NCBI GenBank assembly: GCA_023142995.1
Contig: JAGLIM010000066.1
Location: 1 to 37,891 of the forward strand
Length of the DNA stretch: 37,891 nucleotides
Direction of reading: 5' to 3'
Source of the DNA: Minisyncoccota bacterium
Lineage (GTDB): Bacteria > Patescibacteriota > Minisyncoccia > JAHIHE01 > JAGLIN01
Shown here: positions 7,790 through 15,157 of the stretch, in pieces
Position numbering within the stretch: position 1 is the stretch's first letter
Layout: every line of letters begins with the position of its first letter
Notes under the pieces: model-generated
Seen by the model: the letters and a program-made list of their open reading frames with translations, nothing else
Databases searched by the model: none
What the model was told of the DNA's origin: nothing
Made by a program: the position numbers and the translations under genes

Positions 7790-7885
7790 TAAAAAGCTAA
7801 TTTCCAATTCCTAAAAAGCTAAGAAGCTAATGCCTAAGAAGCTAATCTTCCTAATTCCTAAGAAGCTAATTCCCAATTCCCAACT
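7790..7885. repeat. Degenerate tandem CCTAAGAAGCTAATT units
   Basis: About six imperfect units of CCTAA(A/G)AAGCTAATT/CC precede smpB. The same unit occurs at the 3' end of ileS (1300-1325), at 11787-11818 and at 14256-14284, always next to a gene end. Confidence 0.6.
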
Positions 7886-7890
7886 CCTAT

Positions 7891-7898
7891 GCTAAACT
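7891..7898 (+). promoter_or_regulatory. Extended -10 box immediately before smpB
   Basis: TATGC-TAAACT ends 6 nt before the ATG. It matches the extended -10 form seen at other promoters here. Transcription would then start at or next to the start codon, giving a leaderless mRNA. No good -35 box is visible. Confidence 0.4.
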
Positions 7899-7904
7899 AA
7901 AATT

Positions 7905-8354
7905 ATGCCAACATATGCAATTAACAAACGAGCAAACTATGATTATGAAATTCTTGAAAAATTAGAGGGTGGTTTAGTTTTGGCTGGATATGAAGTAAAG
8001 TCTATAAAAACTGGACATATAAGCCTCAAAGGAGCATTCGTCACGATCACTGGGAATCAAGCTTACCTGACAAACGCCAATATTCCAGCATATCAAGTTG
8101 CAAATATGCACAAAGATTATGATCCAAATCAATCGAGAAAAGTTCTCATCCATAAAAGAGAGGTAAAAGCATTAATAGGCAAAATAAGTCAAAAAGGCTT
8201 GACATTAGTACCAATTAGAGTATACTCTACTCGCGGGCTTATAAAGCTTGAATTTGGTGTTGGTAAAGGAAAAAAGAAAATAGACAAAAGAGAAAACATC
8301 AAAAAACGAGAAGAAAAAGTAAAAATGGAAAGGATATTGAAAAATAAAAGGTAA
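7905..8354 (+). CDS. smpB: SsrA-binding protein SmpB
   Basis: SmpB binds the tRNA-like part of tmRNA and delivers it to stalled ribosomes for trans-translation. The 149-aa protein shows the family pattern throughout: INKRANYDYEILEKLEGGLVLAGYEVKS at the N-terminus, a central LTNANIPAYQ segment, then NQSRKVLIHKREVKALIGKI. The basic C-terminal tail (KGKKKIDKRENIKKREEK) enters the mRNA channel. Length is normal. The gene for its partner tmRNA starts only about 70 bases downstream on the same strand. No Shine-Dalgarno site is present; an extended -10 box ends six bases before the ATG. Confidence 0.96.
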   Translation: MPTYAINKRANYDYEILEKLEGGLVLAGYEVKSIKTGHISLKGAFVTITGNQAYLTNANIPAYQVANMHKDYDPNQSRKVLIHKREVKALIGKISQKGLTLVPIRVYSTRGLIKLEFGVGKGKKKIDKRENIKKREEKVKMERILKNKR

Positions 8355-8410
8355 TCAGATAAAGTTTATTCAAACATCAACACGGTTGTTTAAATATTAA
8401 TATGTTCAAA

Positions 8411-8419
8411 TGTTAAAAT
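8411..8419 (+). promoter_or_regulatory. Extended -10 promoter element for ssrA
   Basis: TGT-TAAAAT ends 6 nt before the mature tmRNA 5' end (8426). Upstream TTGTTT (8386-8391) is too far away to be a standard -35, so this would be an extended -10 promoter. Read-through from smpB is also possible. Confidence 0.4.
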
Positions 8420-8425
8420 GACCAT

Positions 8426-8822
8426 GGGGATGTTTAGATTCGATAGGAATCTTAATTTAAAAATTGCCAATCGAGCATTCTGATCAATCTCGTAAAAATT
8501 ATCAGAAAAATATAAGTGCAGAAACACTTGTAAGCAAAGTAAGATCGCTTTTTGCGATGCCTGCTCTTGCGACTGCTACTGTCTAATAGACGAGTAGCCA
8601 TCGAATTGCTGATTCTTGATAGGCAAATCTCGGTGTCATACATCAAGATAGGACTTCGTAACTTCTGAGTGCGAAAATCCGAAAATTCACTCAGAATCGA
8701 ATTTATAAGGTCTTGGTTGTTCATTGCTTATAGGTTTTAAACTTCAAAAGAACAACATATATTGGTAGATGATTTTTGGATGGATTTACTAGACGCGGGT
8801 TCAATTCCCGCCATCTCCACCA
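8426..8822 (+). ncRNA. ssrA: Transfer-messenger RNA (tmRNA)
   Basis: One-piece tmRNA of about 397 nt. The acceptor stem GGGGATG (8426-8432) pairs with CATCTCC near the 3' end, with one G-U pair. ACCA is encoded (8819-8822). The T arm is GCGGG-TTCAATT-CCCGC. The 5' part has TAGATTCGAT, as in other tmRNAs. The resume codon is probably GCA at 8518, after ATAAGT. The tag reading frame runs 22 codons, starting AETLVSK and ending ALATATV, to tandem stops TAA TAG (8584-8589). The usual tag ending is ALAA or similar, so this end is unusual. The location just after smpB supports the call. Confidence 0.93.
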
Positions 8823-8826
8823 AGAA

Positions 8827-9020
8827 GTTGTCATTCTGAACAATGTCATCCTGAGCTTGTCGTGGGATTGATTCAGAATCTTTGTTATATTACATCTAAT
8901 TAAACCTATAAACCACAAAGCTTTAATTTAAATTGAAGATACAATAATCTTTTAATATTTTTTGACCTTGCTCCAAAATCAATCGCGAATAGTTCTCCAT
9001 AAAGTCGAACAATATTTAAG
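8827..9020. repeat. Composite R2 repeat, partial copy with R1 inside
   Basis: GTCATTCTGAACAATG, GAGCTTGTCGTGGGATTG, AAACCACAAAGCTTTAAT and TTGAAGATACAATAATC match the 7362 copy. An R1 copy lies at 8954-9015. The far end is missing; it runs into the infC leader. Confidence 0.7.
8954..9015. repeat. R1 hairpin repeat, decayed copy
   Basis: The left arm has decayed (TTTGACCTTGCTCCAAAA) while the right arm TTCTCCATAAAGTCGAACAATATT-type sequence is intact. Same orientation as the 7463 copy. Confidence 0.8.
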
Positions 9021-9042
9021 ATTTATATTTTATAACTCAAAG

Positions 9043-9096
9043 TAATTATATATTAATAAGAAATATTGCAATATATTACTTATTAATATATAATTA
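9043..9096 (+). promoter_or_regulatory. Perfect 18-bp hairpin in the infC leader
   Basis: TAATTATATATTAATAAG (9043-9060) and CTTATTAATATATAATTA (9079-9096) are exact reverse complements. The loop contains the smaller palindrome ATATTGCAATAT. It ends about 35 bases before the infC start. It could be a leader-RNA structure for autoregulation, or a DNA cruciform; nothing in the sequence decides. It does not resemble the palindromic repeat families elsewhere. Confidence 0.6.
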
Positions 9097-9130
9097 AATT
9101 ACACATTATTAATTATTTTAAAACAAATAT

Positions 9131-9682
9131 ATAGCAAAAACAAAAGAATTAAGAGTAAATAGCCAAATTAAATTACCAGAGATTATGGTAATTGATGATG
9201 ACGGAAAGCAATTAGGACTTTTAAAGTTTGAGGACGCTCTAAATCTGGCAACAGAAAAAGACCTTGATCTAGTAGAAGTTTCTCCGCATCTCAAACCTCC
9301 TGTTTGCAAAATTATGGATTATGGCAAATATCTTTATAAACTGGCAAAACAGAAAAGACACCAGAGTGCAAAGATAAAGAAAACGGAAACGAAAGCACTC
9401 CGAATTAGCACAAGAGCAGAAAAACACGATCTAGGCTTCAAGGCTAAAAATGCCGTTAAATTCCTGAAAAATGGTGACAGGGTAAAAATTGATATGGTTC
9501 TAAAAGGCAGAGAAAAGGCTCATCTAGATCTAGCTACTGAAAAGATGGAAGGTTTTCTCAATATCATAAGCGAAATGTCAAAAGCAAATAAAGAAACTGA
9601 AGACAGAGAGATACTTAGAGAACAAGCTATCAAAAAAACACCTCAGGGATTAAACATTGTCATAGAGTATAAGAGAAAATAA
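9131..9682 (+). CDS. infC: Translation initiation factor IF-3
   Basis: IF-3 keeps ribosomal subunits apart and checks the start codon in the P site. The family N-terminus, ELRVNSQIKLPEIMVIDDDGKQLG, is encoded upstream of the first in-frame ATG (9185), and an in-frame TAA lies at 9119-9121. Translation must therefore begin between them, where no ATG, GTG or TTG start is available. I place it at ATA (9131), giving 184 aa beginning (M)AKTKELRVN; the exact codon is uncertain. A non-AUG start is known for infC in other bacteria (AUU in E. coli) and serves autoregulation. Further motifs are DLVEVSPHLKPPVCKIMDYGKYLY and, in the C-domain, IDMVLKGREKAH. It heads the infC-rpmI-rplT operon. Confidence 0.93.
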   Translation: MAKTKELRVNSQIKLPEIMVIDDDGKQLGLLKFEDALNLATEKDLDLVEVSPHLKPPVCKIMDYGKYLYKLAKQKRHQSAKIKKTETKALRISTRAEKHDLGFKAKNAVKFLKNGDRVKIDMVLKGREKAHLDLATEKMEGFLNIISEMSKANKETEDREILREQAIKKTPQGLNIVIEYKRK

Positions 9683-9706
9683 TATTTAAATAATAATTTC
9701 GAGAAA

Positions 9707-9898
9707 ATGAAAATCAAAACGAAAAGAGCTGTTGCTAAACGGTTTAAGATAACCAAAAAAGGTAAAATTATAGCAAGAACTGCAAATCAAGATCATTTTA
9801 ATTCCAAAGAATCAGGAAATAAAACAAGAGCAAAAAGATCAGATAAGCAAATTACTTCTGGAATGAAAAAATCAATCAGAATACAACTTGGAAAATAA
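9707..9898 (+). CDS. rpmI: 50S ribosomal protein L35
   Basis: A 63-aa, very basic large-subunit protein. MKIKTKRAVAKRFKITKKGKI is the canonical L35 opening, and ANQDHFNSKES corresponds to the conserved HLLTKKS-like segment, with H replaced in context. It sits 24 bases after infC and 32 bases before rplT, the standard gene order. Only a weak purine-rich stretch (GAGAAA) precedes the ATG. Confidence 0.95.
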   Translation: MKIKTKRAVAKRFKITKKGKIIARTANQDHFNSKESGNKTRAKRSDKQITSGMKKSIRIQLGK

Positions 9899-9930
9899 AT
9901 GCATATAATCAGATTTAATAATCAATAGAA

Positions 9931-10287
9931 ATGACAAGAATAAAAAGAGGCGTAATGGCCAATAAAAGAAGAAAAAAAGTTATAAAAAAAGCTAAAGGAT
10001 ATTTAAACGCTCGAAGTAAAAAATATAAAGCTGCCAAAGAAGCATTAATGAAAGCTGGAGTCTATTCCTACCGAGATAGAAAAGTAAAGAAAAGAACAAT
10101 GAGAGGTTTATGGCTGATCAGACTTAATGCTGGAGTAAGAAAATATGGATTAAACTACAGTAAATTCATCCACGCTCTAAAACTATCTAATGTTGAATTA
10201 GACAGAAAAGTTCTCTCACAGATCGCAGTTGAAAACCCTAAAATTTTCAAAAATATTGTTGAAAAAGCAAAGACAGAAGTAAAATAA
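9931..10287 (+). CDS. rplT: 50S ribosomal protein L20
   Basis: L20 binds 23S rRNA early in 50S assembly and in many bacteria represses its own operon. The 118-aa protein has the expected start (MTRIKRGVMANKRRKKVIKKAKGY), the RNA-binding helix region AKEALMKAGVYSYRDRKVKKRTMRGLWLIRLNAGVRKYGLNYSKFI, and the C-terminal globular part with LDRKVLSQIAVENPKIF. It is the last gene of the operon; an intrinsic terminator follows 40 bases later. Confidence 0.96.
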   Translation: MTRIKRGVMANKRRKKVIKKAKGYLNARSKKYKAAKEALMKAGVYSYRDRKVKKRTMRGLWLIRLNAGVRKYGLNYSKFIHALKLSNVELDRKVLSQIAVENPKIFKNIVEKAKTEVK

Positions 10288-10325
10288 AATATACAATTTA
10301 ATTGGCTCTAGCCATTCAAATATAA

Positions 10326-10349
10326 AAACACCTTGTTAAGGTGTTTTTT
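10326..10349 (+). terminator. Terminator of the infC-rpmI-rplT operon
   Basis: AAACACCTT (10326-10334), loop GTT, AAGGTGTTT (10338-10346), then more T residues. Confidence 0.9.
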
Positions 10350-10367
10350 GGTTTTAAATAATAATTT

Positions 10368-10690
10368 GTCATTCCGAGCAAAGCTTTGGAGCCTTAGCAA
10401 CAAAACGTATTCTTTGTCATTCCGAGCGACGATAGGAGTCGAGGAATCTCTCTCAATATCACAAAACGTTCATTAAAAGAACACCCACTAAATTTCACAA
10501 AACGTATATTAAAAAAATTCCCACTTCAGAGAGATTCCTCCATTCCATTCGTTCGTACCTCACTCATTCCAGTCGGAATGACAATAAGAGTTTGTCATTC
10601 CAAATTTGTCATTCCAAGCGACGATAGATGTTTGTCATTCCAAGCGACGATAGGAGTCGAGGAATCTCTCTCAATATCACAAAACGTTCA
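10368..10690. repeat. GTCATTCCGAG repeat cluster (family R5)
   Basis: This fills the rplT-carboxypeptidase gap. GTCATTCCGAGCGACGATAG and GAGGAATCTCTCTCAATATC lie at the left, and GAGAGATTCCTC with TCGGAATGACA in inverted orientation lie in the middle (10525-10580). A second direct copy follows at 10620-10690. CACAAAACGTTCAT is repeated three times in variants. No gene or promoter is evident. Confidence 0.75.
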
Positions 10691-10734
10691 TCAAAAAACC
10701 CACAGATCACGGATGTTAAAATGTTAATATGCCT

Positions 10735-11685
10735 TCACCATTGATAATTCTTCCAGATCCAATTTTTCAATCTTTGAGTTTGTAAGAATCGATCTTCAGC
10801 GTTCAGAACAACAGTTATGACCTGATTATCACTTGAATTATTTGTTATCAAAACCAAACACTGTCCAGCTATATCAGTGAAACCAGTTTTTCCGCCAACA
10901 ACATCTTCCAGTTTTCCCAAGAGCTGATTTGTGTTTTTCACCCAATGGTTAGTCCTTCCGTCTAATGAACTTATTTTAACATCTTTTATTCTTGAATATT
11001 CCCAAATGATCGGTTCTTCCAACGCATAATCAACCAATTGAGCAACATCATATGCAGTAGAAACATTAACATCCTTTTGGTCTAGTCCAGTTGGATTATA
11101 GAATACCGTGTCTTCAAGCCCTAAAAATTCAACTTTTTGATTCATTAATTCAATAAAACTTTCAATATCTCCTCCTGAATGTTCCCCAAGAGCTGAAGCT
11201 GCAATATTATTTGAACTTACCAACATCATTTTCAGCAAATTATCCACGGTGATCTTCTCCCCAACAAACAATCTTTCCTTTTTTCCAGGAACTTCAAATG
11301 CGCTTCGACTTATTGTCACAACATCATTAAGATCACTCTTTTCTAACACAACTAACGCTGTAACAATTTTGCTCAAAGATGCGATAGGCAATTTTTTTTT
11401 CACGTCTTTTGAATATAGAACATAATCTGTTCCAACATCAAATGCGATTGCTGAATCTGAATTTATCTCAATCTCATCATCTGAAACCTTATAAGGTAGC
11501 GGACTAATCTGCTCTTGACCTTCAGAAATGTTTCTATACGCATCCCAATTATCATTACTCAAATATTCATTGATTGATTCGGTTTCTATAAATTGATCCA
11601 ACATATGATCAATTCCGTTTCCATCAGATGCAACATTGAGCTGAGTTAAGAAAGCTAATACGATTATGGCAATATTTTCGATCAT
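10735..11685 (-). CDS. D-alanyl-D-alanine carboxypeptidase (peptidase S11)
   Basis: A penicillin-binding serine enzyme that trims the terminal D-Ala from peptidoglycan stem peptides outside the membrane. The chosen start is the ATG of MIENIAIIVLAFLTQLNVASD (11685), giving 316 aa with a hydrophobic signal segment. The open frame runs upstream, but that part is translated R1 repeat DNA. Catalytic motifs, numbered from this start, are S103-L-S-K106 (SxxK), S157-S-N159 (SxN) and K266-T-G (KTG, in VVGGKTGFTD). The distal beta-sheet anchoring domain of longer PBPs is short or absent. It lies downstream of scpA and scpB on the same strand, a common arrangement, and may be co-transcribed with them. 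Confidence 0.93.
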   Translation of the reverse strand: MIENIAIIVLAFLTQLNVASDGNGIDHMLDQFIETESINEYLSNDNWDAYRNISEGQEQISPLPYKVSDDEIEINSDSAIAFDVGTDYVLYSKDVKKKLPIASLSKIVTALVVLEKSDLNDVVTISRSAFEVPGKKERLFVGEKITVDNLLKMMLVSSNNIAASALGEHSGGDIESFIELMNQKVEFLGLEDTVFYNPTGLDQKDVNVSTAYDVAQLVDYALEEPIIWEYSRIKDVKISSLDGRTNHWVKNTNQLLGKLEDVVGGKTGFTDIAGQCLVLITNNSSDNQVITVVLNAEDRFLQTQRLKNWIWKNYQW

Positions 11686-11720
11686 TTTTTTAATTAAAAA
11701 TATAGAAATTATTATTATAT

Positions 11721-11783
11721 AATATTGTTCGACTTTATGGAGAACTCTACGCATCTGACTTCTCCACAAGGTCGAAAAATATT
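11721..11783. repeat. R1 hairpin repeat, full copy
   Basis: TTCGACTTTATGGAGAA and TTCTCCACAAGGTCGAA surround CTCTACGCATCTGAC, with AATATTG and AAATATT at the edges. It lies between scpB and the carboxypeptidase gene, just upstream of the latter's start. Confidence 0.9.
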
Positions 11784-11815
11784 AATAAATCCTAAAAAGC
11801 TAATCTTCCTAATTC

Positions 11816-12418
11816 CTAACGTTCTAACTCCTCTTTCTTATCTTCATCACTATTTTCTTTTACACTAGCATCATCCTTTGTAATATTTTCATCATTTCTC
11901 TCAAACATTTTCTTTTCTCTTAATTCATTATATTTTGGCAGATCTTCAACTTTTTCAACTCCCAGTTTTTTCAAGAAATCAAAAGAAACTTGATAGAGAT
12001 ATGCTCTGGCATCGTTCGGATTATTAATTCTCTCCACAAGCCCCCTTATTGCTAAATGCCTTAGTGTAAAACTACAATTTACTCCTCTGATATCTTCAAT
12101 TTCTGATCTGGAAATTGGTCCTCTATAAGAAACTATTGAAATAACTTCAAGAGCGGCTCTGCTTAATTCACCTTCAATATCAGCTTTTAGATATTTTTCC
12201 ACAAATAAACTATTCTCCCCAGATGTAACCATTTGAACTCTGTTATCTTTTATAATGATCTTTAATCCCCTATCTGAATCTGAATATTCAGCAGATAATT
12301 TTTCAGCAGATAATTTTATATCACTTTCCTTTACTGCAATGATTTTTGCAAGCTTTTTGAAATTCATTGGTTCACCAGAAATAAACAATAAACTTTCAAC
12401 AGCAGATTCTATGTTCAT
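11816..12418 (-). CDS. scpB: Segregation and condensation protein B (ScpB)
   Basis: ScpB is the winged-helix kite subunit that dimerises and binds ScpA in the SMC-ScpAB chromosome condensation complex. The 200-aa product starts MNIESAVESLLFISGEPMNFKKLAKII, the classic opening. It continues with the second winged helix (SRAALEVISIVSYRGPISRSEIEDIRGVNCSFTLRHLAIRGLVER). The last 30 residues are charged and low-complexity. Its 3' end overlaps the CCTAAGAAGCT repeat unit. It is transcribed with scpA, with a 170-base repeat-bearing gap between them, which is unusual because the two genes normally abut. Confidence 0.94.
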   Translation of the reverse strand: MNIESAVESLLFISGEPMNFKKLAKIIAVKESDIKLSAEKLSAEYSDSDRGLKIIIKDNRVQMVTSGENSLFVEKYLKADIEGELSRAALEVISIVSYRGPISRSEIEDIRGVNCSFTLRHLAIRGLVERINNPNDARAYLYQVSFDFLKKLGVEKVEDLPKYNELREKKMFERNDENITKDDASVKENSDEDKKEELER

Positions 12419-12588
12419 GTTAATATGAATTATGAATTAAGTTTCCAACACCACAAACTACGTACTGGAGTCCTTGCGAAAGCAAGAATGAAATTTCATA
12501 AGATTGATAAAATTCTAAAGTATTGTGATATCTCTCCTTTGCTTTCGCAAGGACTTCCTAGAATTCTAATTCCTAATGTTCTAACCCC
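12419..12588. repeat. GGAGTCCTTGCGA repeat (family R6), copy 1
   Basis: AATTAAGTTTCCAACACCAC, GGAGTCCTTGCGAAAGCAAG, GAAATTTCATAAGATTGAT, AAGTATTGTGATATCTCTCC and CTTTCGCAAGGACTTCC follow in order. The outer GTCCTTGCGAAAGCAAG and CTTTCGCAAGGAC are inverted. A second copy lies at 15615-15790. It separates scpA from scpB. Confidence 0.75.
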
Positions 12589-13314
12589 CTAGCCCTTCTT
12601 GATCCTTATCTCGCCAAATATATCTTCCTGCTCAACAAAAACTATACTTTTTCTTACTAATTCAAGCACAGCTAAGAAAGTAACAATAACCTCAACCTTA
12701 TCGTTGCTTCGAGCAGTTACATCTTCAAAGGTAATTTCAATTCTTTCTAATAAACTTTTCTTAATATGATCTATTCTGTCTTTAATATTTATACTATTGA
12801 TAGCTACTGCTTTTTTAGCGTCTTCGGCTTGTGGCAATTTATCAAAAATACTCTCCATAGACAGTTGCAAATCACTACATTTTATATCTTCAGGAGGACA
12901 AAATATAACTTGTATGCCAGAATAACTTTGTCGCGAAAAAAACATTTCCGATCTATTTTCCAACCCTTTAATCTGTTTTGAAATATTTTTAAATCTTTGG
13001 TATTCTTCCAATCTCGCCTTTAATTCTTCAATATCCTCTTCTTCCTCTTTCTCAAGTTCCAACATTGGAAGAATTGCTTTTGACTTGATCAGAATAAGCT
13101 TACCAGCAACCAATATAAAACTTGAAAGATATTCTGGAGTAATGTCCTCCTTTGAACTCTCCAAATAAACAATGAATTGATCTGCGACTTGCGCAAGCGC
13201 TATATCTGTTACATCAAGCTTCTCTTTTTCAATCAAATCTAAAAGAAGATCAAGAGGACCCTCAAACAATTGTTCTTGATTTTGCAAATTGTGAGCCTTG
13301 ACGATATATGACAT
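12589..13314 (-). CDS. scpA: Segregation and condensation protein A (ScpA)
   Basis: ScpA is the kleisin that bridges SMC heads and recruits ScpB. The 241-aa protein shows the canonical start (LFEGPLDLLLDLIEKEKLDVTDIALAQVADQFIVYL) followed by EYLSSFILVAGKLILIKSKAILP. A glutamate-rich coiled-coil linker (EKEEEEDIEELKARLEEYQRFK) follows, then a C-terminal winged helix (KVEVIVTFLAVLELVRKSIVFVEQEDIFGEIRI). It is transcribed toward scpB. Confidence 0.95.
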   Translation of the reverse strand: MSYIVKAHNLQNQEQLFEGPLDLLLDLIEKEKLDVTDIALAQVADQFIVYLESSKEDITPEYLSSFILVAGKLILIKSKAILPMLELEKEEEEDIEELKARLEEYQRFKNISKQIKGLENRSEMFFSRQSYSGIQVIFCPPEDIKCSDLQLSMESIFDKLPQAEDAKKAVAINSINIKDRIDHIKKSLLERIEITFEDVTARSNDKVEVIVTFLAVLELVRKSIVFVEQEDIFGEIRIKKG

Positions 13315-13389
13315 AGAGTGGTAATTTTAACATATGGTAAAAAGAATATCCTTTAGAAAGGACTGTCCTTAACTCACCACCAAATTTTA

Positions 13390-13983
13390 TTAACAAGAAT
13401 GAACTTTCTTCTTCAGTTTTTTAGGTTTCACCTTAGATTTCACTTTTGCCTTTGTCTTTGATTTCTTTGCTTTTGCCTTCTTTGGTTTTGCCTCAGAAAA
13501 CATTCCTTTAACCGTGTCCTCTAGCTCTATAAATTTCTTTGTTGCCAACTTGATTGATCTGTTATAATCACCTGTATTAATAACCAGGTCTTTATTCTTC
13601 AACAAACTCTTATCTATAAAAGTTGTCATCTTCTCAAGCGAACCAAACGGCACAGTTGCTCCAATCTTTCCTTTTATATTCTTTTTCGTCCAAACTTCCT
13701 TAGCAAATTCAACAGTTTTCACGGCTTTTTCCTCTTCTGTCTTAAGCCACTTATTAACTTCTTTGAGAAGTTTTTTCTTATCTAAATTCTTATTAGCTGA
13801 GATCAAAGCCAAAACATATTTTTTTGAATTTATTTTCATTATCAATGTTTTCACAACTTCCTGTGGTTTGATATGTTGAGTTTCAGCATTATCAAAAGCA
13901 GTATAAACAGTCCTATGTTCAATAACTTCATGTTTAACACCATTTTTCTCCAACAAATTTTGAAGACTTTTTAATATCGCCAT
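13390..13983 (-). CDS. YbaK/EbsC-type aminoacyl-tRNA deacylase with lysine-rich tail
   Basis: YbaK/ProX-family proteins hydrolyse mischarged aminoacyl-tRNAs such as Cys- or Ala-tRNA-Pro. Residues 1-160 match the fold: LLEKNGVKHEVIEHRTVYTAFDNAE, then KPQEVVKTLIMKINSKKYVLALISANKNLDKKKL, whose Lys45 (VVKTL) is the likely catalytic lysine. IGATVPFG and INTGDYNRSIKL follow. The last 35 residues are almost entirely Lys, Ala, Pro and Ser, a basic tail not typical of the family. It may bind nucleic acid. It lies upstream of scpA on the same strand. Substrate specificity cannot be assigned. Confidence 0.85.
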   Translation of the reverse strand: MAILKSLQNLLEKNGVKHEVIEHRTVYTAFDNAETQHIKPQEVVKTLIMKINSKKYVLALISANKNLDKKKLLKEVNKWLKTEEEKAVKTVEFAKEVWTKKNIKGKIGATVPFGSLEKMTTFIDKSLLKNKDLVINTGDYNRSIKLATKKFIELEDTVKGMFSEAKPKKAKAKKSKTKAKVKSKVKPKKLKKKVHSC

Positions 13984-14028
13984 AATATTTATATTAATAA
14001 ATTAGACCTAACAACACATAAACACAAT

Positions 14029-14225
14029 AATATTGTTCGACCTTATGGAGAACTCCGTGCGGTAAATTTCTCCACAAGGTCGAAAAATATCCTATGTGGG
14101 AGCGGGTTTGGAACCCGTTCCATAATGTTTTTAAATCTCGATTAATTATTCTTATACAAGTAATTTTATAAATACGGTTTATGTAAATGAAAAACATTTT
14201 GAAACTAGTTACAAACTAGTTCCCG
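14029..14225. repeat. R1 hairpin joined to GGGAACTGGTTT-type palindromes (family R3)
   Basis: A full R1 copy (14029-14090: TTCGACCTTATGGAGAA, TTCTCCACAAGGTCGAA) is followed by GGGAGCGGGTTTGGAACCCGTTCC. After a spacer come AAAACATTTTGAAACTAG and TTACAAACTAGTTCCCGC. This is a diverged relative of the R3 composites at 24506 and 31658. No gene is present. Confidence 0.75.
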
Positions 14226-14285
14226 CTAAAAATAACATCTACATATTTTGATAAATCCTAAAAAGCTAAAAAGCTAATTCCTAAT

Positions 14286-14945
14286 CTACATTTTATCAAT
14301 CTTATCATTAATAACTTTCTTAACTTCTTTCTTAATTCTATTCTTAACTTTATTCTTTATTCCCTTAGTCCCAGCGATCTTGACCGATTCATCATCGTCT
14401 TTTCCTTTTTTGTCCTGTTTTGGACTAGCTTTTCTCTTCTTAATATTTTCGGATCTAGAATTTTGCTCATTTAAAATCTTATTCTCAGCTAATGCTAATA
14501 TAACCATAAAAATCATAAATCCTAATCCAGATTTAATCGCCAAATTCAATGTATTTCCTCCCATATTAATAATTTGATATGAGATAGAATCAATATAAGC
14601 AATTATCAGAACAAACATCAAAGACGACCAAGCCAAGAAAGCTAGAAATTGTATCAAGACTGCAAAATATCTTTTAAACTTTGATGTATTACTAGAAAAG
14701 AACATTTTTATTCCCAGCAAAAATAAAATACCGATCGGTGAAATAAACCAAAGCAACATAGCAAGAAATACACACAATATATTTGCTAAAAAAGCACCAA
14801 AGGCAGCACCGAAAGTATACCTGCCCAAGCAATGATTCACCTGAGACACAGCAATGCATTCATTCACAAAAGGTAGCAAAGGATATAGGATCATAACCAC
14901 TGCAAAAATTATAATTAGCGATTTGAGTTCTTTTTTATTTTTCAT
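14286..14945 (-). CDS. Small four-helix membrane protein with basic tail, function unknown
   Basis: I set the start at 14945 because a perfect AGGAGGT lies 8 bases upstream of that ATG, the only canonical Shine-Dalgarno site in the window; the frame itself continues farther. The 219-aa product has about four hydrophobic segments (SLIIIFAVVMILYPLLPFV; FGAFLANILCVFLAMLLWFI with SPIGILFLLGIKMFF; VLIQFLAFLAWSSLMFVLIIAYI; SGLGFMIFMVILALAENKIL). A C-terminal cytoplasmic tail of about 50 residues is rich in Lys, Asp and Arg (KKRKASPKQDKKGKDDDES). The promoter is TTGCAT-N17-TAAAAT. I do not recognise a family. Confidence 0.75.
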   Translation of the reverse strand: MKNKKELKSLIIIFAVVMILYPLLPFVNECIAVSQVNHCLGRYTFGAAFGAFLANILCVFLAMLLWFISPIGILFLLGIKMFFSSNTSKFKRYFAVLIQFLAFLAWSSLMFVLIIAYIDSISYQIINMGGNTLNLAIKSGLGFMIFMVILALAENKILNEQNSRSENIKKRKASPKQDKKGKDDDESVKIAGTKGIKNKVKNRIKKEVKKVINDKIDKM

Positions 14946-14980
14946 ATTGTTTACCTCCTTTTTTATTATTAAACACTTAT

Positions 14981-15009
14981 ATTTTAACAAAATAATTGAA
15001 TTGATGCAA
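14981..15009 (-). promoter_or_regulatory. Promoter of the 219-aa membrane protein gene
   Basis: On the minus strand, TTGCAT (15009-15004), a 17-nt spacer ending TGT, then TAAAAT (14986-14981). The transcript would start about 30 bases before the ATG and include the AGGAGGT site. Confidence 0.55.
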
Positions 15010-15028
15010 TGATCTTTCAATATTTTTT

Positions 15029-15056
15029 AATATTGTTCGACTTTATGGAGAACTAT
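15029..15056. repeat. R1 half copy
   Basis: AATATTGTTCGAC plus TTTATGGAGAACTATTG, without the second arm. The flank TCAGAAAATGAAATAAA resembles the flank of another half copy at 21641-21680 (TCAGAAAATAAAATAAA), so the half form with this flank may be an element in its own right. Confidence 0.75.
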
Positions 15057-15123
15057 TGTCAGAAAATGAAATAAAGATTAGAACAAGCAAATAAAAATGC
15101 AATTCAGGACAAATCCACAGCTA

Positions 15124-15152
15124 TTGACAGATTTTAGAAGGTATGCTAGGAT
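15124..15152 (+). promoter_or_regulatory. Strong promoter of the 350-nt RNA
   Basis: TTGACA (15124-15129), a 17-nt spacer, and the extended -10 TGC-TAGGAT (15147-15152). It is nearly the same sequence as the promoter at 835-863. Confidence 0.75.
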
Positions 15153-15157
15153 GCATT

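Noticed and set aside
8452-8918. Two minus-strand open frames over the tmRNA region
   Set aside because: They are antisense to a clearly recognisable tmRNA with paired acceptor ends, T arm and tag, and show no protein family pattern.
13994-14197. Minus-strand 67-codon frame
   Set aside because: It is translated R1 and R3 repeat DNA; similar LHKVEQY strings appear wherever R1 is read in that frame.
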